This document shows, in pieces, positions 1 to 6,082 of a stretch of DNA of 9,086 nucleotides; within the stretch, counting starts at the first letter, position 1, and the number at the start of each line of letters is the position of its first letter. The notes beneath the pieces are model-generated. The model saw nothing but the letters and a program-made list of their open reading frames with translations. It was not told the origin of the DNA and made no database searches. This DNA is from Pseudomonadota bacterium (GTDB taxonomy: Bacteria > Pseudomonadota > Alphaproteobacteria > Rhizobiales > Hyphomicrobiaceae), in NCBI GenBank assembly GCA_023405815.1, contig JAEXXM010000002.1:1-9086 (forward strand), given 5' to 3'. Position numbers and translations under genes: made by a program.

Positions 1-32
1 GGTTCAAAGGCTGCCCCTAAAGCGCGCCGCGA

Positions 33-392
33 TCACGACCCGCCGTTGGCGCGCAGCCGCCACGTGCGCGCCGCGCGCTCAACGTTCTTTTTCGGCCAAT
101 CCTGAAAGTAGCTCTGCGAGGTCGCGCTGGAGAAGCAATAGAGTTTGCCGCTATCGGGATCGACCCAATTCAATGAGCAGTCGGCCCTGATCATGGCCCC
201 GGAGGCAAGACCGATCGGATCATACCCGTCGAACTCGGCGCGCATCCCCGCCGGGGGCACTGCCGCCTTCCAGATTCCGCCAGGATGGCGGGCAGGAGCC
301 AGGCGAACCTCAGCCAAAGTCGGCGTTCCGGCAACGGCCGCGCAAACGACCAAGAATGCCATGTCGACCGTGCGTAGAATGCTGGAAGTCAT
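33..392 (-). CDS. small exported YHS-like domain protein
   Basis: The product is 119 residues with an N-terminal hydrophobic stretch (about residues 10-27, ending TLA) that looks like a Sec signal peptide, so it is probably periplasmic. Residues 56-105 resemble the YHS family: a GYDPI motif at 56-60, then W76, DPDSGK at 78-83, LYCFSS at 84-89, and an aromatic/proline segment YFQDWP at 95-100. There are two cysteines in the mature part (C72 and C86), which could form a disulfide or touch a metal; neither is proven. The ATG at 392 is preceded by AAGGA at 401-405 with 8 nt spacing, which favours it over the internal Met at residue 11. It lies about 50 bp downstream of the DUF3617-type gene on the same strand and could share its transcript. 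Function is unknown. The YHS assignment rests on motif spacing by eye and is moderate at best. Confidence 0.65.
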   Translation of the reverse strand: MTSSILRTVDMAFLVVCAAVAGTPTLAEVRLAPARHPGGIWKAAVPPAGMRAEFDGYDPIGLASGAMIRADCSLNWVDPDSGKLYCFSSATSQSYFQDWPKKNVERAARTWRLRANGGS

Positions 393-442
393 GACCGCAA
401 TCCTTGATGAGAGTACCTGACCAAAGGCCGTCCGCCTGACCG

Positions 443-967
443 CTATTGAACCGTGACCGTGCGCCCGTCGACCGTCTTCGCCTCCCCGGCCTTCAGATCC
501 CCGCAGCTCTCCCCCAGGTACTTTCCTTCCTGCAGGATCGTCCGATGCACGTTGACGGGCTGACCGCCCAGCGCCCGCGGCGCCGTACCGGACGTAGCGC
601 TTTCCATCTTCACCCTGAACACGGTGGCGAAGTCGCCAAGCAGCTCGGTGTGTGTCGCGACCTTGCGGTCATCGTAGGCGCACAGCGCATCGACGACCGT
701 TCCCTCGTCCGTCTTCTTCACGTCGTACTTCGAGCAATTGGCACGGTTCTCCCGGCCGCTCGTAAGCACGGTATTTCGCTCCATTTCATCGCCGATGCAG
801 ATCTTGAGGTCTTCCTTACGTGGCCCGGAGCCCTCGTCTGTCTCGGTGCGCACCTCCCAAAGGCCCGCCTTGCGCAACGGAAAATCGAGCACCTCCTCGA
901 CGGCGAAGGTGGCAGTACTGCAAGGCATTGATGCTGCGACAAGCAGCAACAGATAAGACCGCCGCAT
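443..967 (-). CDS. exported DUF3617-type protein
   Basis: The 174-residue product starts with MRRSYLLLLV and has a signal peptide ending near residue 22 (TFA). The mature part has the pattern I associate with DUF3617 periplasmic proteins: an early GLWEVRTE segment (35-42), a KICIGD segment (56-60) and four cysteines (C57, C78, C96, C155) that could pair as disulfides. Near the middle lies LLGDFATVFRVKME, a typical strand region of the family. I place the start at the ATG at 967 because GGAG at 977-980 lies 9 nt upstream; the in-frame GTG at 982 would add five residues but has no ribosome-binding site. The cysteine at residue 16 does not form a lipobox, so this is not an evident lipoprotein. 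It is divergent from the plus-strand block. No enzymatic function is known for this family and none is proposed. Confidence 0.7.
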   Translation of the reverse strand: MRRSYLLLLVAASMPCSTATFAVEEVLDFPLRKAGLWEVRTETDEGSGPRKEDLKICIGDEMERNTVLTSGRENRANCSKYDVKKTDEGTVVDALCAYDDRKVATHTELLGDFATVFRVKMESATSGTAPRALGGQPVNVHRTILQEGKYLGESCGDLKAGEAKTVDGRTVTVQ

Positions 968-1049
968 CGAGAGGAGCTCCACTTTAGCATCGCACCGGCG
1001 CTACAGCGGCGGTAGGCGGCAGGTTATGTGAAGTGCCGCCCGGTTTGCA

Positions 1050-1064
1050 CGGGAGCAATTCCCG
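1050..1064. repeat. inverted repeat CGGGA-N5-TCCCG in the divergent region
   Basis: A perfect 5-bp-arm inverted repeat (CGGGA, 5-nt spacer, TCCCG) lies about 200 bp before the second mxaD-like gene. The same arms and spacing recur at 3480-3494, in the gap before the SoxYZ-like gene. It could be an operator or a small hairpin. Five-base GC-rich arms can arise by chance, so the role is uncertain. Confidence 0.3.
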
Positions 1065-1249
1065 CATTCGTTCCATAAGTTCCGAACCCGACCTCCACTT
1101 GAGCCGCCCCTAGCCTCCACCATCGGCAACCGTGACTCTTTGGAAGAATGGCGCGGAATCATTCCCGAGCGCATGCGCCACGATTGCTGAACATCCGCCA
1201 CGAATGCTACGCGGCCCGCGCACCTTGAATATCCGCCCCAGACACCAAC

Positions 1250-1254
1250 GAGGA
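1250..1254 (+). promoter_or_regulatory. ribosome-binding site fixing the GTG start of the second mxaD-like gene
   Basis: GAGGA lies 6 nt upstream of the GTG at 1261. Translation from this GTG begins directly with a signal peptide, as in the other MxaD in the window. The longer reading from 1132 would put about 43 unrelated residues in front of that signal peptide. Confidence 0.75.
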
Positions 1255-1260
1255 CACTCC

Positions 1261-1794
1261 GTGAATCGCATCTACGCCGCTGCGCTGCTGATCGCGCTCG
1301 TCCCAGTTATGGCGCTTGCCCATGGCCCGAGCCGCAAGAAGGAAGTCACGACCATTGAGATCAACGCGCCGGCCGAAAAGGTGTGGGAGGTCGTCGGCAA
1401 CTACCGCGACATGAGCTGGCACCCCGCCATCGCCACCACGGAAGCCGATCCAGGCGAACTGAAGAAAGAGGTCTCCAAGCGCAAGCTCACGTTCAAGTCC
1501 GGCGCCGTCTTCACCGATACGCTGACGCGCTACGATCCGGCCGCGCGCACCATCGCCTTCCTGACCAATGAGGAGGACCACAAGGCGCTCCCCGTCGAAG
1601 GCTACTCGTCGGCCATCTCGGTGGCCGACGATGCCGGCAAGGCCAAGGTCGAGTGGAAAGGCGCCTTCTACCGCGGCTACATGAACAACGATCCTCCGCC
1701 GGAGCTTTCGGATGAAGCCGCGCAGAAGGCCATCGCTGCCTTCCAGAAGGAGGGACTGGAGAGCCTCAAGGCCAAGCTCGAAGGCGGAAAGTAG
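1261..1794 (+). CDS. MxaD-like exported SRPBCC protein, second copy
   Basis: The 177-residue product has a signal peptide (about 1-20, ending ALA) followed by HGP, exactly where the other MxaD (6083-6619) also has HGP. The body is an SRPBCC/polyketide-cyclase-like fold: an INAPAEKVWEVVGNY segment (about 37-51) and a W-x-P motif (MSWHPAI), then TFKSGA and a late WKGAFYR strand, ending in a long C-terminal helix closing with SLKAKLEGGK. These elements align over the full length with the minus-strand MxaD at roughly 30% identity by eye, so the two are old paralogues. In M. extorquens MxaD aids the interaction of methanol dehydrogenase with its cytochrome; the role of this copy is inferred only. 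The GTG start is supported by GAGGA 6 nt upstream. A propeller gene follows 7 nt after the stop, the same arrangement as in the mxa operon. Confidence 0.85.
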   Translation: MNRIYAAALLIALVPVMALAHGPSRKKEVTTIEINAPAEKVWEVVGNYRDMSWHPAIATTEADPGELKKEVSKRKLTFKSGAVFTDTLTRYDPAARTIAFLTNEEDHKALPVEGYSSAISVADDAGKAKVEWKGAFYRGYMNNDPPPELSDEAAQKAIAAFQKEGLESLKAKLEGGK

Positions 1795-1801
1795 ACGCTT
1801 G

Positions 1802-2749
1802 ATGCGTGCGAAGGCCATTACATGGCTGATTACTATGGCCTTTGCAGCCGCGTTACCGGCGCGTGCTGAGCCGCGTGAGGCGTTCGTAACCAGCCAGCTT
1901 GCCAATACCGTCGACGTCGTCGATCTGGCGTCGATGAAGCAGATTGCGGCCGTTGCCGTCGCCGGGCGCCCCGCAGGCATCGCGCTCTCGCCCAACCGCG
2001 ACGTCGCCTATGTGACCGCCCCCGAGGGCAACGAGCTGATCGCGATAGATGCCGCCACGCGGACGACTTCGTGGAAGCTGCAGGTCGGCAAGGGACCCCT
2101 CGGCATAGCGGTCAACCCCAAGAGCGGGCTGGTGTACGTCGCCAACTGGTACGGCGACGAGATCGTCGCCGTCGACCCGGAAACCCGCACCATTGTCAGC
2201 CGTGTTGCGGTCGGTCGCGCACCTTCGGGACTCGCCGTGACGCCCGACGGCGCGACGCTCTTGTCCGCCGACCGAGAGAGCGACGCCATCAGCGTCATCG
2301 ATGCCGCCACCTTCACCCGCATCGCCGAGATCAAGGTCGGCACTCATCCGTTCGGCGTGTCGGTCGAGCCCGGGGGCAGGCGCGCCTTCGTCGCCAACGT
2401 CGTCAGCAATGACGTCTCTGTCATTGATCTTCAGGCACGGCGGACCACAACGACGGTAAAGGTCGGCGCACGCCCCTACGGCGTCGCCTTTGCAGACGGC
2501 AAGGCGTTCGTCAGCAATCAAGCGGCCCGGTCGGTCAGCGTCATCGACCTCACCGATCTGAAGCAAGTGACAACGATCCCCGTCGGCGATTATCCCGAAG
2601 GCATCGAGGCGACGCCCGACGGAAGCGCCGTTTACGTTGCCTGTTGGTCTGACAACGAGCTCGTGCGGATCGACGCCGGGACGTTGACGGTCACCGGCAA
2701 AGCCTCCGTCAGCGATGGACCACGCGCGTTCGGCCAATTCCTGCGCTGA
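1802..2749 (+). CDS. exported seven-bladed YVTN beta-propeller protein, second copy
   Basis: The 315-residue product has a signal peptide (about 1-22, ending ARA) and then seven repeats of about 42 residues. Each has the YVTN-family shape: a V-Y-V-A/T-N-like strand, then a VSVID-like strand, then V-G-x-x-P-x-G-I. Clear examples are VYVANWYGDEIVAVD and FVANVVSNDVSVID. Such propellers usually bind ligands or proteins, and I see no catalytic motif. It is clearly homologous to the propeller at 5065-6078 over the whole length, including a shared ADRESD/ANRESD loop in blade 4 and YPEG/FPEG before blade 7. The ATG at 1802 is chosen; the TTG at 1799 is in frame and directly adjacent, and it lines up with the ATG of the other copy. 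GGCGGA in the 3' end of the upstream gene may serve as ribosome-binding site. A direct role in PQQ or metal handling is not shown. Confidence 0.88.
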   Translation: MRAKAITWLITMAFAAALPARAEPREAFVTSQLANTVDVVDLASMKQIAAVAVAGRPAGIALSPNRDVAYVTAPEGNELIAIDAATRTTSWKLQVGKGPLGIAVNPKSGLVYVANWYGDEIVAVDPETRTIVSRVAVGRAPSGLAVTPDGATLLSADRESDAISVIDAATFTRIAEIKVGTHPFGVSVEPGGRRAFVANVVSNDVSVIDLQARRTTTTVKVGARPYGVAFADGKAFVSNQAARSVSVIDLTDLKQVTTIPVGDYPEGIEATPDGSAVYVACWSDNELVRIDAGTLTVTGKASVSDGPRAFGQFLR

Positions 2750-2859
2750 CCGCAGGTCTCGGCTGGGCGATCCTGCCTGTTCGTTTTGCCACGACTGCCC
2801 ACGCCGTCATGTGCCAGCGTGCGCGCCAGAGGAAACCCCTGGAAACAAAGAAATTACAG

Positions 2860-3471
2860 ATGCGTAACATAGCCTTAGCGCTCGCCGCGCTCGCCCTCGT
2901 AAGCACCTCCGCGGTCGCCGATTGCACGTCCGAGGTCAACGACGCGTTTGCCAAGCTGCGCAAATCTGGTGCCTTCCGCATGGAGACCAAGATCTTCAAT
3001 CCGGCGGGCGCGCTCACCATGAGCAACGATTACGTTCTGCCCGACCGCATGCACCAGTCGGTCTCAATGGAGTCCGGCGCCAAGGGCGCGATGGAAATGA
3101 TCCTCATTTCCGGCAAGGCCTGGAGCAACCAGGGCAACGCAGGTTGGGCGGAGGTCCCGTCCGACTTTGCGGCCAAGATAGCTCAGCAGATGAAGGAGAC
3201 GGTCGCCGAGGCGCCGAAGGACGAGTCGAAGTTCGAGTGCCTCGGTGACGTCGACTTCGAGGGCAAGAAGTACGTGGCCTACCGGACCAAGCGCGCCGCG
3301 GCAACGGATGCTGGCGATTCAGGTCCCACCGTGCAGACCGTCTATGTCGACAAGGCGCTCGGCGTCCCGGTCCGCAACATCGTCACCTCCGAAACCGACC
3401 CGAGCAAGAGACTGTTCGACGGCACCTTCACCCTGCGCGAGGGCCTGAAGATCGAGCCGCCGAAACTGTGA
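2860..3471 (+). CDS. exported protein of unknown function, possible LolA/LppX-like fold
   Basis: The 203-residue product has a clear signal peptide (MRNIALALAALALVSTSAVA), so it is periplasmic. The mature part starts DCTSEVNDAF, an amphipathic helix, followed by alternating strands (FRMETKIF, DYVLPDRMHQSVSM, EMILISGKAWSN) and a late VYVDKALGVPVRN segment. That last segment resembles the strand-turn of LolA/LppX-type lipid-binding proteins, where a conserved Asp precedes a glycine-proline turn. This fold call is weak and made by eye. The mature protein has only two cysteines (C22 and C127), which may pair. I choose the ATG at 2860 because it begins the signal peptide; the ATG at 2809 would add a charged leader that hides it. 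The ribosome-binding site is weak. The gap from the propeller gene is 110 bp, so a separate promoter is possible. Its position before a SoxYZ-like carrier suggests a quinoprotein-dehydrogenase connection. Confidence 0.7.
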   Translation: MRNIALALAALALVSTSAVADCTSEVNDAFAKLRKSGAFRMETKIFNPAGALTMSNDYVLPDRMHQSVSMESGAKGAMEMILISGKAWSNQGNAGWAEVPSDFAAKIAQQMKETVAEAPKDESKFECLGDVDFEGKKYVAYRTKRAAATDAGDSGPTVQTVYVDKALGVPVRNIVTSETDPSKRLFDGTFTLREGLKIEPPKL

Positions 3472-3478
3472 GGGTAAA

Positions 3479-3495
3479 GCGGGAAAAACTCCCGC
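3479..3495 (+). terminator. small stem-loop after the LolA-like gene, possible weak terminator or operator
   Basis: GCGGGA (3479-3484), loop AAAAC, TCCCGC (3490-3495) form a perfect 6-bp GC-rich stem 8 nt after the stop codon at 3469-3471. No T-run follows, so it is not a standard intrinsic terminator; it could be an attenuator, a 3'-end stabiliser or a DNA-binding site. Its core equals the inverted repeat at 1050-1064. Confidence 0.35.
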
Positions 3496-3547
3496 GACAG
3501 TCCGTACAATTCGGTGCACAGATTAGTCCTCGCGGAGGACCACGACC

Positions 3548-4366
3548 ATGCGCATCTCCTCGCTGCTCTCTCTGCCGATCGGCGTGGCGTTCATCGTGTT
3601 GCACTGGCTTGCGCCGGCGAGTGCCGGGGACGACCCATGGCCCGACATCCAAGCCGGCGTCTTCGACAGCCGCCCCATCGCTGAGAACGACGGCAGCATT
3701 GCGCTCTACGTTCCCGAGCAGGCCGAGGACGCCGCACTTGTTCCCGTCGCGGTCCACATGCCGCCAAGCATAGCCAACGCCGCCAAATCGCTCACCCTCA
3801 TCATCGACCGCAATCCCGCCCCGGTTGCCGCGACATTCCGCTTCGGCGAAGCATTCTCTGCCTCACCCGACCTGGGCGAGCGCAAGCTGATGACGCGCAT
3901 CCGCGTCGACAGCTTCTCCAATGTGCGCGCCGTCCTGGAGACTGCCGACGGCAAGCTGCACATGGCGACGAGGTTCGTCCGTGGCGCCGGCGGTTGCTCC
4001 GCGCCCGCGTCCAAGGACGCCGACGAGGCCCTCGCCAGTCTCGGCAAGATGCAGGTCAAAGTCGGCACGAGCCCAGCGCACGGCGACCGCTGGCGCGAGG
4101 GGATCATTATGATCCGCCACCCGAACTTCACCGGCATGCAAATGGATATCGTCTCGCGCGGCTATACGCCGGCCCGCTATGTCGACCTGCTCGAGGTGAC
4201 GCGTGGTGGCAGCCTGCTCTTGCGCATGGAGGGCAGCATCTCAATTTCAGAAAACCCCAACCTCCGCTTCAACTACGACGGCAGCGCCGGCGACGCGCTG
4301 GAGGTTCGGGCCAAGGACAGCGACGGAACGAAGTTTGCGGGCAAGTCTCTACCGACCGGCTCGTAG
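3548..4366 (+). CDS. quinoprotein dehydrogenase-associated SoxYZ-like carrier protein
   Basis: The 272-residue product is exported (hydrophobic stretch about 7-26, ending ASA). The N-terminal half is SoxY-like: WPDIQAGVFDSRPI (31-44), ALYVPEQAEDAALVPV (52-67), and SLTLIIDRNPAPVAATF (81-97). A GAGGC motif follows, with C150 the only cysteine in the protein; it corresponds to the carrier cysteine of the SoxY GGCGG arm but lies between the two halves. The C-terminal half is SoxZ-like: IRHPNFTGMQMD (189-200), EGSISISENPNLRFNY (228-243). This fused architecture is the family named quinoprotein dehydrogenase-associated SoxYZ-like carrier, found beside PQQ-dependent dehydrogenases. What it carries is unknown, and no thiosulfate-oxidation genes are in view. 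GGAGG at 3534-3538 lies 9 nt before the ATG. The last 18 bases overlap the convergent VWA gene. Confidence 0.9.
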   Translation: MRISSLLSLPIGVAFIVLHWLAPASAGDDPWPDIQAGVFDSRPIAENDGSIALYVPEQAEDAALVPVAVHMPPSIANAAKSLTLIIDRNPAPVAATFRFGEAFSASPDLGERKLMTRIRVDSFSNVRAVLETADGKLHMATRFVRGAGGCSAPASKDADEALASLGKMQVKVGTSPAHGDRWREGIIMIRHPNFTGMQMDIVSRGYTPARYVDLLEVTRGGSLLLRMEGSISISENPNLRFNYDGSAGDALEVRAKDSDGTKFAGKSLPTGS

Positions 4367-5068
4367 CCCGCTTGCGATGGACTGCAACGCCGGCGCCTCG
4401 CTCACCATCGGGCAGGCGAGCGCCGTTTCGAGTGCGTCAGCCACCTCGTCGACAGTGTCTGTCGCCGCATAGATGCCGCCCGTCTCGTCGGCGAGGCAGC
4501 GGGACACGAAGTTCCCGTCAGATCCGATGGCGCTTTCGATGTGGTAGCTGATCACATGCACGGTCATGCGCGCGCCATCCGCCTTCAGGCGCCCGGCCAG
4601 CGCGCACGGAGCTCCGCTGCATGTCTCCTCGCCATCGGTTAGCAGCACGATGGTCCCCGGGCGATTTCTGAAGTCGAGCACCTCGGCAGCCCGCTGCACG
4701 GCGCGCGTCAGCGGCGTCCGCCCATCCGGCTTGAGATTGTCGAGACGCTGCATGATCTGTGCGCCGGCATTGGCCGTCGGACGCAGCTCCAGCGCGACGT
4801 TGACGCAAGCCGCACGCGAGCCGGGCCCGTAGGTGATCAGGCCGATGCGCCGCTTCGCAGCGACGCGCGGCAGGATGCGAGCGAGCGCCGTGCGAACAGC
4901 GTCGATGCGCCTCAATCCCGTATTGTCGCCCGTGGACGCAGCCATCGACTTCGAGGCGTCAAAGACGATCATGGCGTCCTCGGTGCACGGCTGCTGCGCA
5001 CTCGACGGCGCGCCGCAGAGGAGCAGAAGCGCCGACGCGGTCGCACACCTCCTCCCCGCAGTGATCAA
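4349..5068 (-). CDS. mxaH: exported VWA-domain protein at the MxaH position
   Basis: The 239-residue product has a signal peptide (about 1-24, ending SSA) and one von Willebrand A domain with a complete metal-ion-dependent adhesion site: D37-A-S39-K-S41, T118 in the DGRTPL loop, and D145 in LLTDGEE. The mature chain has six cysteines (C28, C88, C150, C155, C191, C219), consistent with disulfides in the periplasm. No transmembrane helix follows the signal peptide, unlike MxaC and MxaL. It is the last gene of the operon segment and occupies the place of mxaH in the C-K-L-D-E-H order; the symbol rests on synteny, not on remembered sequence. The start is TTG at 5068, overlapping the upstream TGA as TTGA, with a GGGGGAA site upstream. 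Its exact function is unknown; VWA domains with an intact metal site usually mediate protein-protein contact. Confidence 0.82.
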   Translation of the reverse strand: MITAGRRCATASALLLLCGAPSSAQQPCTEDAMIVFDASKSMAASTGDNTGLRRIDAVRTALARILPRVAAKRRIGLITYGPGSRAACVNVALELRPTANAGAQIMQRLDNLKPDGRTPLTRAVQRAAEVLDFRNRPGTIVLLTDGEETCSGAPCALAGRLKADGARMTVHVISYHIESAIGSDGNFVSRCLADETGGIYAATDTVDEVADALETALACPMVSEAPALQSIASGLRAGR

Positions 5069-6078
5069 TGTCGCCGTTCCCCCGCTCTCGCGCCATCGGC
5101 TTGCGACGAGCGCCCCTCGCTTTGCGGAACGACGGCCAGCGTTCGCGATCCTCCTCCCGTCTGGATTCGCTTCAGCTCTGTTCCCGTCGCGATTTCGACG
5201 ACCGAGACATCACCGGAGAACCAGTTCGCGACATAAGCCTTGCGGCCGCCGGGATCGACGATGACGCCCTCGGGAAAGCGGCCAACTTTCTCCGTGGTCA
5301 AGACACGCAGACTGGTGCTGTCGATAACGCTGACCGTGCCAGAGCTCTGGCTGGCGACAAGCACGCGCGCTCCATCGATGCTCGTCGCCACGCCGTACGG
5401 CATGTGCCCTACGGAAACGCTCGCCACTGTCTGCAGCGTCTCCGTGCTGATCACCGACATGGTCGCGCTCTGCACGTTGACGACATAGACGCGCGTTGCG
5501 TCCGGCGAGACGGTGAGTGCGAACGGCGCGCGACCCACAGGAAGTGTGGCGACGACAGAAAGCGTAGCGGCGTTTAGAACGCTAACGTTGTCGCTTTCCC
5601 GGTTCGCCACGATGATGAGCGCGCCGCGCGGCGTCGCCACGATCCCGGCCGGCGCATGTCCGACCGCGACCTCGCGAAGAAGCGCTCCCGAGCTCGGGTC
5701 GAAGGCTCTGACCCGATTTGTGTTCCAGTCACTGGTGAACAACGTGCCGTCGCCGCCGACAGCGATGCCGAAGGGCGTCCCGCCGACCTTCAGCATCCGC
5801 GCGACTTGTCTCTTTCCGCTGTCAATGACGGATATCTCTCCGCGCTCGGGATGGGTCACGTAGAGAAACCCACCATCCGGGCTCGCGGCAATGCTGGCAG
5901 GTGCGAACGCGACCGGGATCGTCGCAACGACATCGTCGCGCACCGTATCGATGACGCTGACCGTCGCCGCATCCTGGTTCGTGACGAAGACCTGCGCCGG
6001 CGAAGCGCCCGCTGCCACGCCGCCAGAAACGAGAAGCGACACCACGGCAAGACAGACGGTGCAACGCCACGCAGCCAT
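5065..6078 (-). CDS. mxaE: exported seven-bladed YVTN beta-propeller protein at the MxaE position
   Basis: The 337-residue product has a signal peptide (about 1-25) and seven YVTN-type repeats of about 42 residues from residue 28 to 320. Typical repeats are VFVTNQDAATVSVID, LYVTHPERGEISVID and AYVANWFSGDVSVVE. A hydrophilic tail of about 17 residues (RSSQADGARAGERRH at the end) is absent from the plus-strand homologue. The gene begins 4 nt after the mxaD stop, with GGAGG at 6091-6095 inside the end of mxaD, and its stop overlaps the start of the VWA gene. Position between mxaD and the VWA gene matches mxaE of the known operon; the symbol is given on synteny. The propeller likely acts as a binding scaffold in the periplasm; no catalytic residues are evident. 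It is the closer-packed partner of the two propellers in the window. Confidence 0.86.
   Translation of the reverse strand: MAAWRCTVCLAVVSLLVSGGVAAGASPAQVFVTNQDAATVSVIDTVRDDVVATIPVAFAPASIAASPDGGFLYVTHPERGEISVIDSGKRQVARMLKVGGTPFGIAVGGDGTLFTSDWNTNRVRAFDPSSGALLREVAVGHAPAGIVATPRGALIIVANRESDNVSVLNAATLSVVATLPVGRAPFALTVSPDATRVYVVNVQSATMSVISTETLQTVASVSVGHMPYGVATSIDGARVLVASQSSGTVSVIDSTSLRVLTTEKVGRFPEGVIVDPGGRKAYVANWFSGDVSVVEIATGTELKRIQTGGGSRTLAVVPQSEGRSSQADGARAGERRH
5077..5083 (-). promoter_or_regulatory. ribosome-binding site for the TTG start of the MxaH-position gene
   Basis: On the minus strand GGGGGAA lies 8 nt upstream of the TTG at 5068. No ATG, GTG or TTG occurs in frame soon after, before the signal peptide core, so this rare start is the best choice. 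The TTGA overlap with the upstream stop codon points to coupled translation. Confidence 0.65.
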
Positions 6079-6082
6079 GCGT

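Larger units (their letters stand above)
968..1260. other. divergent intergenic region, probable promoters for both sides
   Basis: These 293 bases separate the DUF3617-type gene (minus) from the second mxaD-like gene (plus), so promoters for both directions are expected here. I see no convincing -35/-10 pair by eye. The visible structure is an inverted repeat at 1050-1064, a short GGAAT-C-ATTCC palindrome near 1154-1164 and a perfect 10-bp palindrome GCGCATGCGC at 1169-1178. The frame of the mxaD-like gene stays open from 1132, but that stretch encodes nothing like an MxaD N-terminus and is treated as non-coding leader. Confidence 0.5.

Noticed and set aside
22..54. Inverted repeat GCGCGCC/GGCGCGC (19-nt loop) across the end of the YHS-like gene as a terminator
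   Set aside because: The loop is long, the 5' arm lies inside the gene on the transcribed strand, and no T-run follows. Likely chance in GC-rich sequence.
1169..1178. Perfect palindrome GCGCATGCGC as an operator
   Set aside because: Short, entirely of common GC-rich words, single copy; no support beyond symmetry.
1132..1260. N-terminal extension of the second mxaD-like protein from the GTG at 1132
   Set aside because: It would put about 43 unrelated residues before a normal signal peptide; the GTG at 1261 has a proper ribosome-binding site.
1207..1995. Long open frame on the minus strand (262 codons) opposite the second mxaD-like gene
   Set aside because: It is antisense to a clear MxaD-like protein, has an odd Arg/Ala/Gly-rich composition, no domain and no ribosome-binding site. 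It is a by-product of high GC content.
1853..2737. Open frame of 294 codons on the minus strand opposite the plus-strand propeller
   Set aside because: Its Asp/Arg/Gly-rich repeats mirror the YVTN repeats of the real gene read backwards. No signal peptide or family pattern.
2809..2859. N-terminal extension of the LolA-like protein from the ATG at 2809
   Set aside because: The added 17 residues are highly basic and polar and precede a complete signal peptide starting at 2860.
1802..6078. Propeller repeats as DNA-level tandem repeats or a CRISPR-like array
   Set aside because: The periodicity of about 126 bases is a protein-level blade repeat; the nucleotide units are too diverged, and there are no identical direct repeats with spacers.
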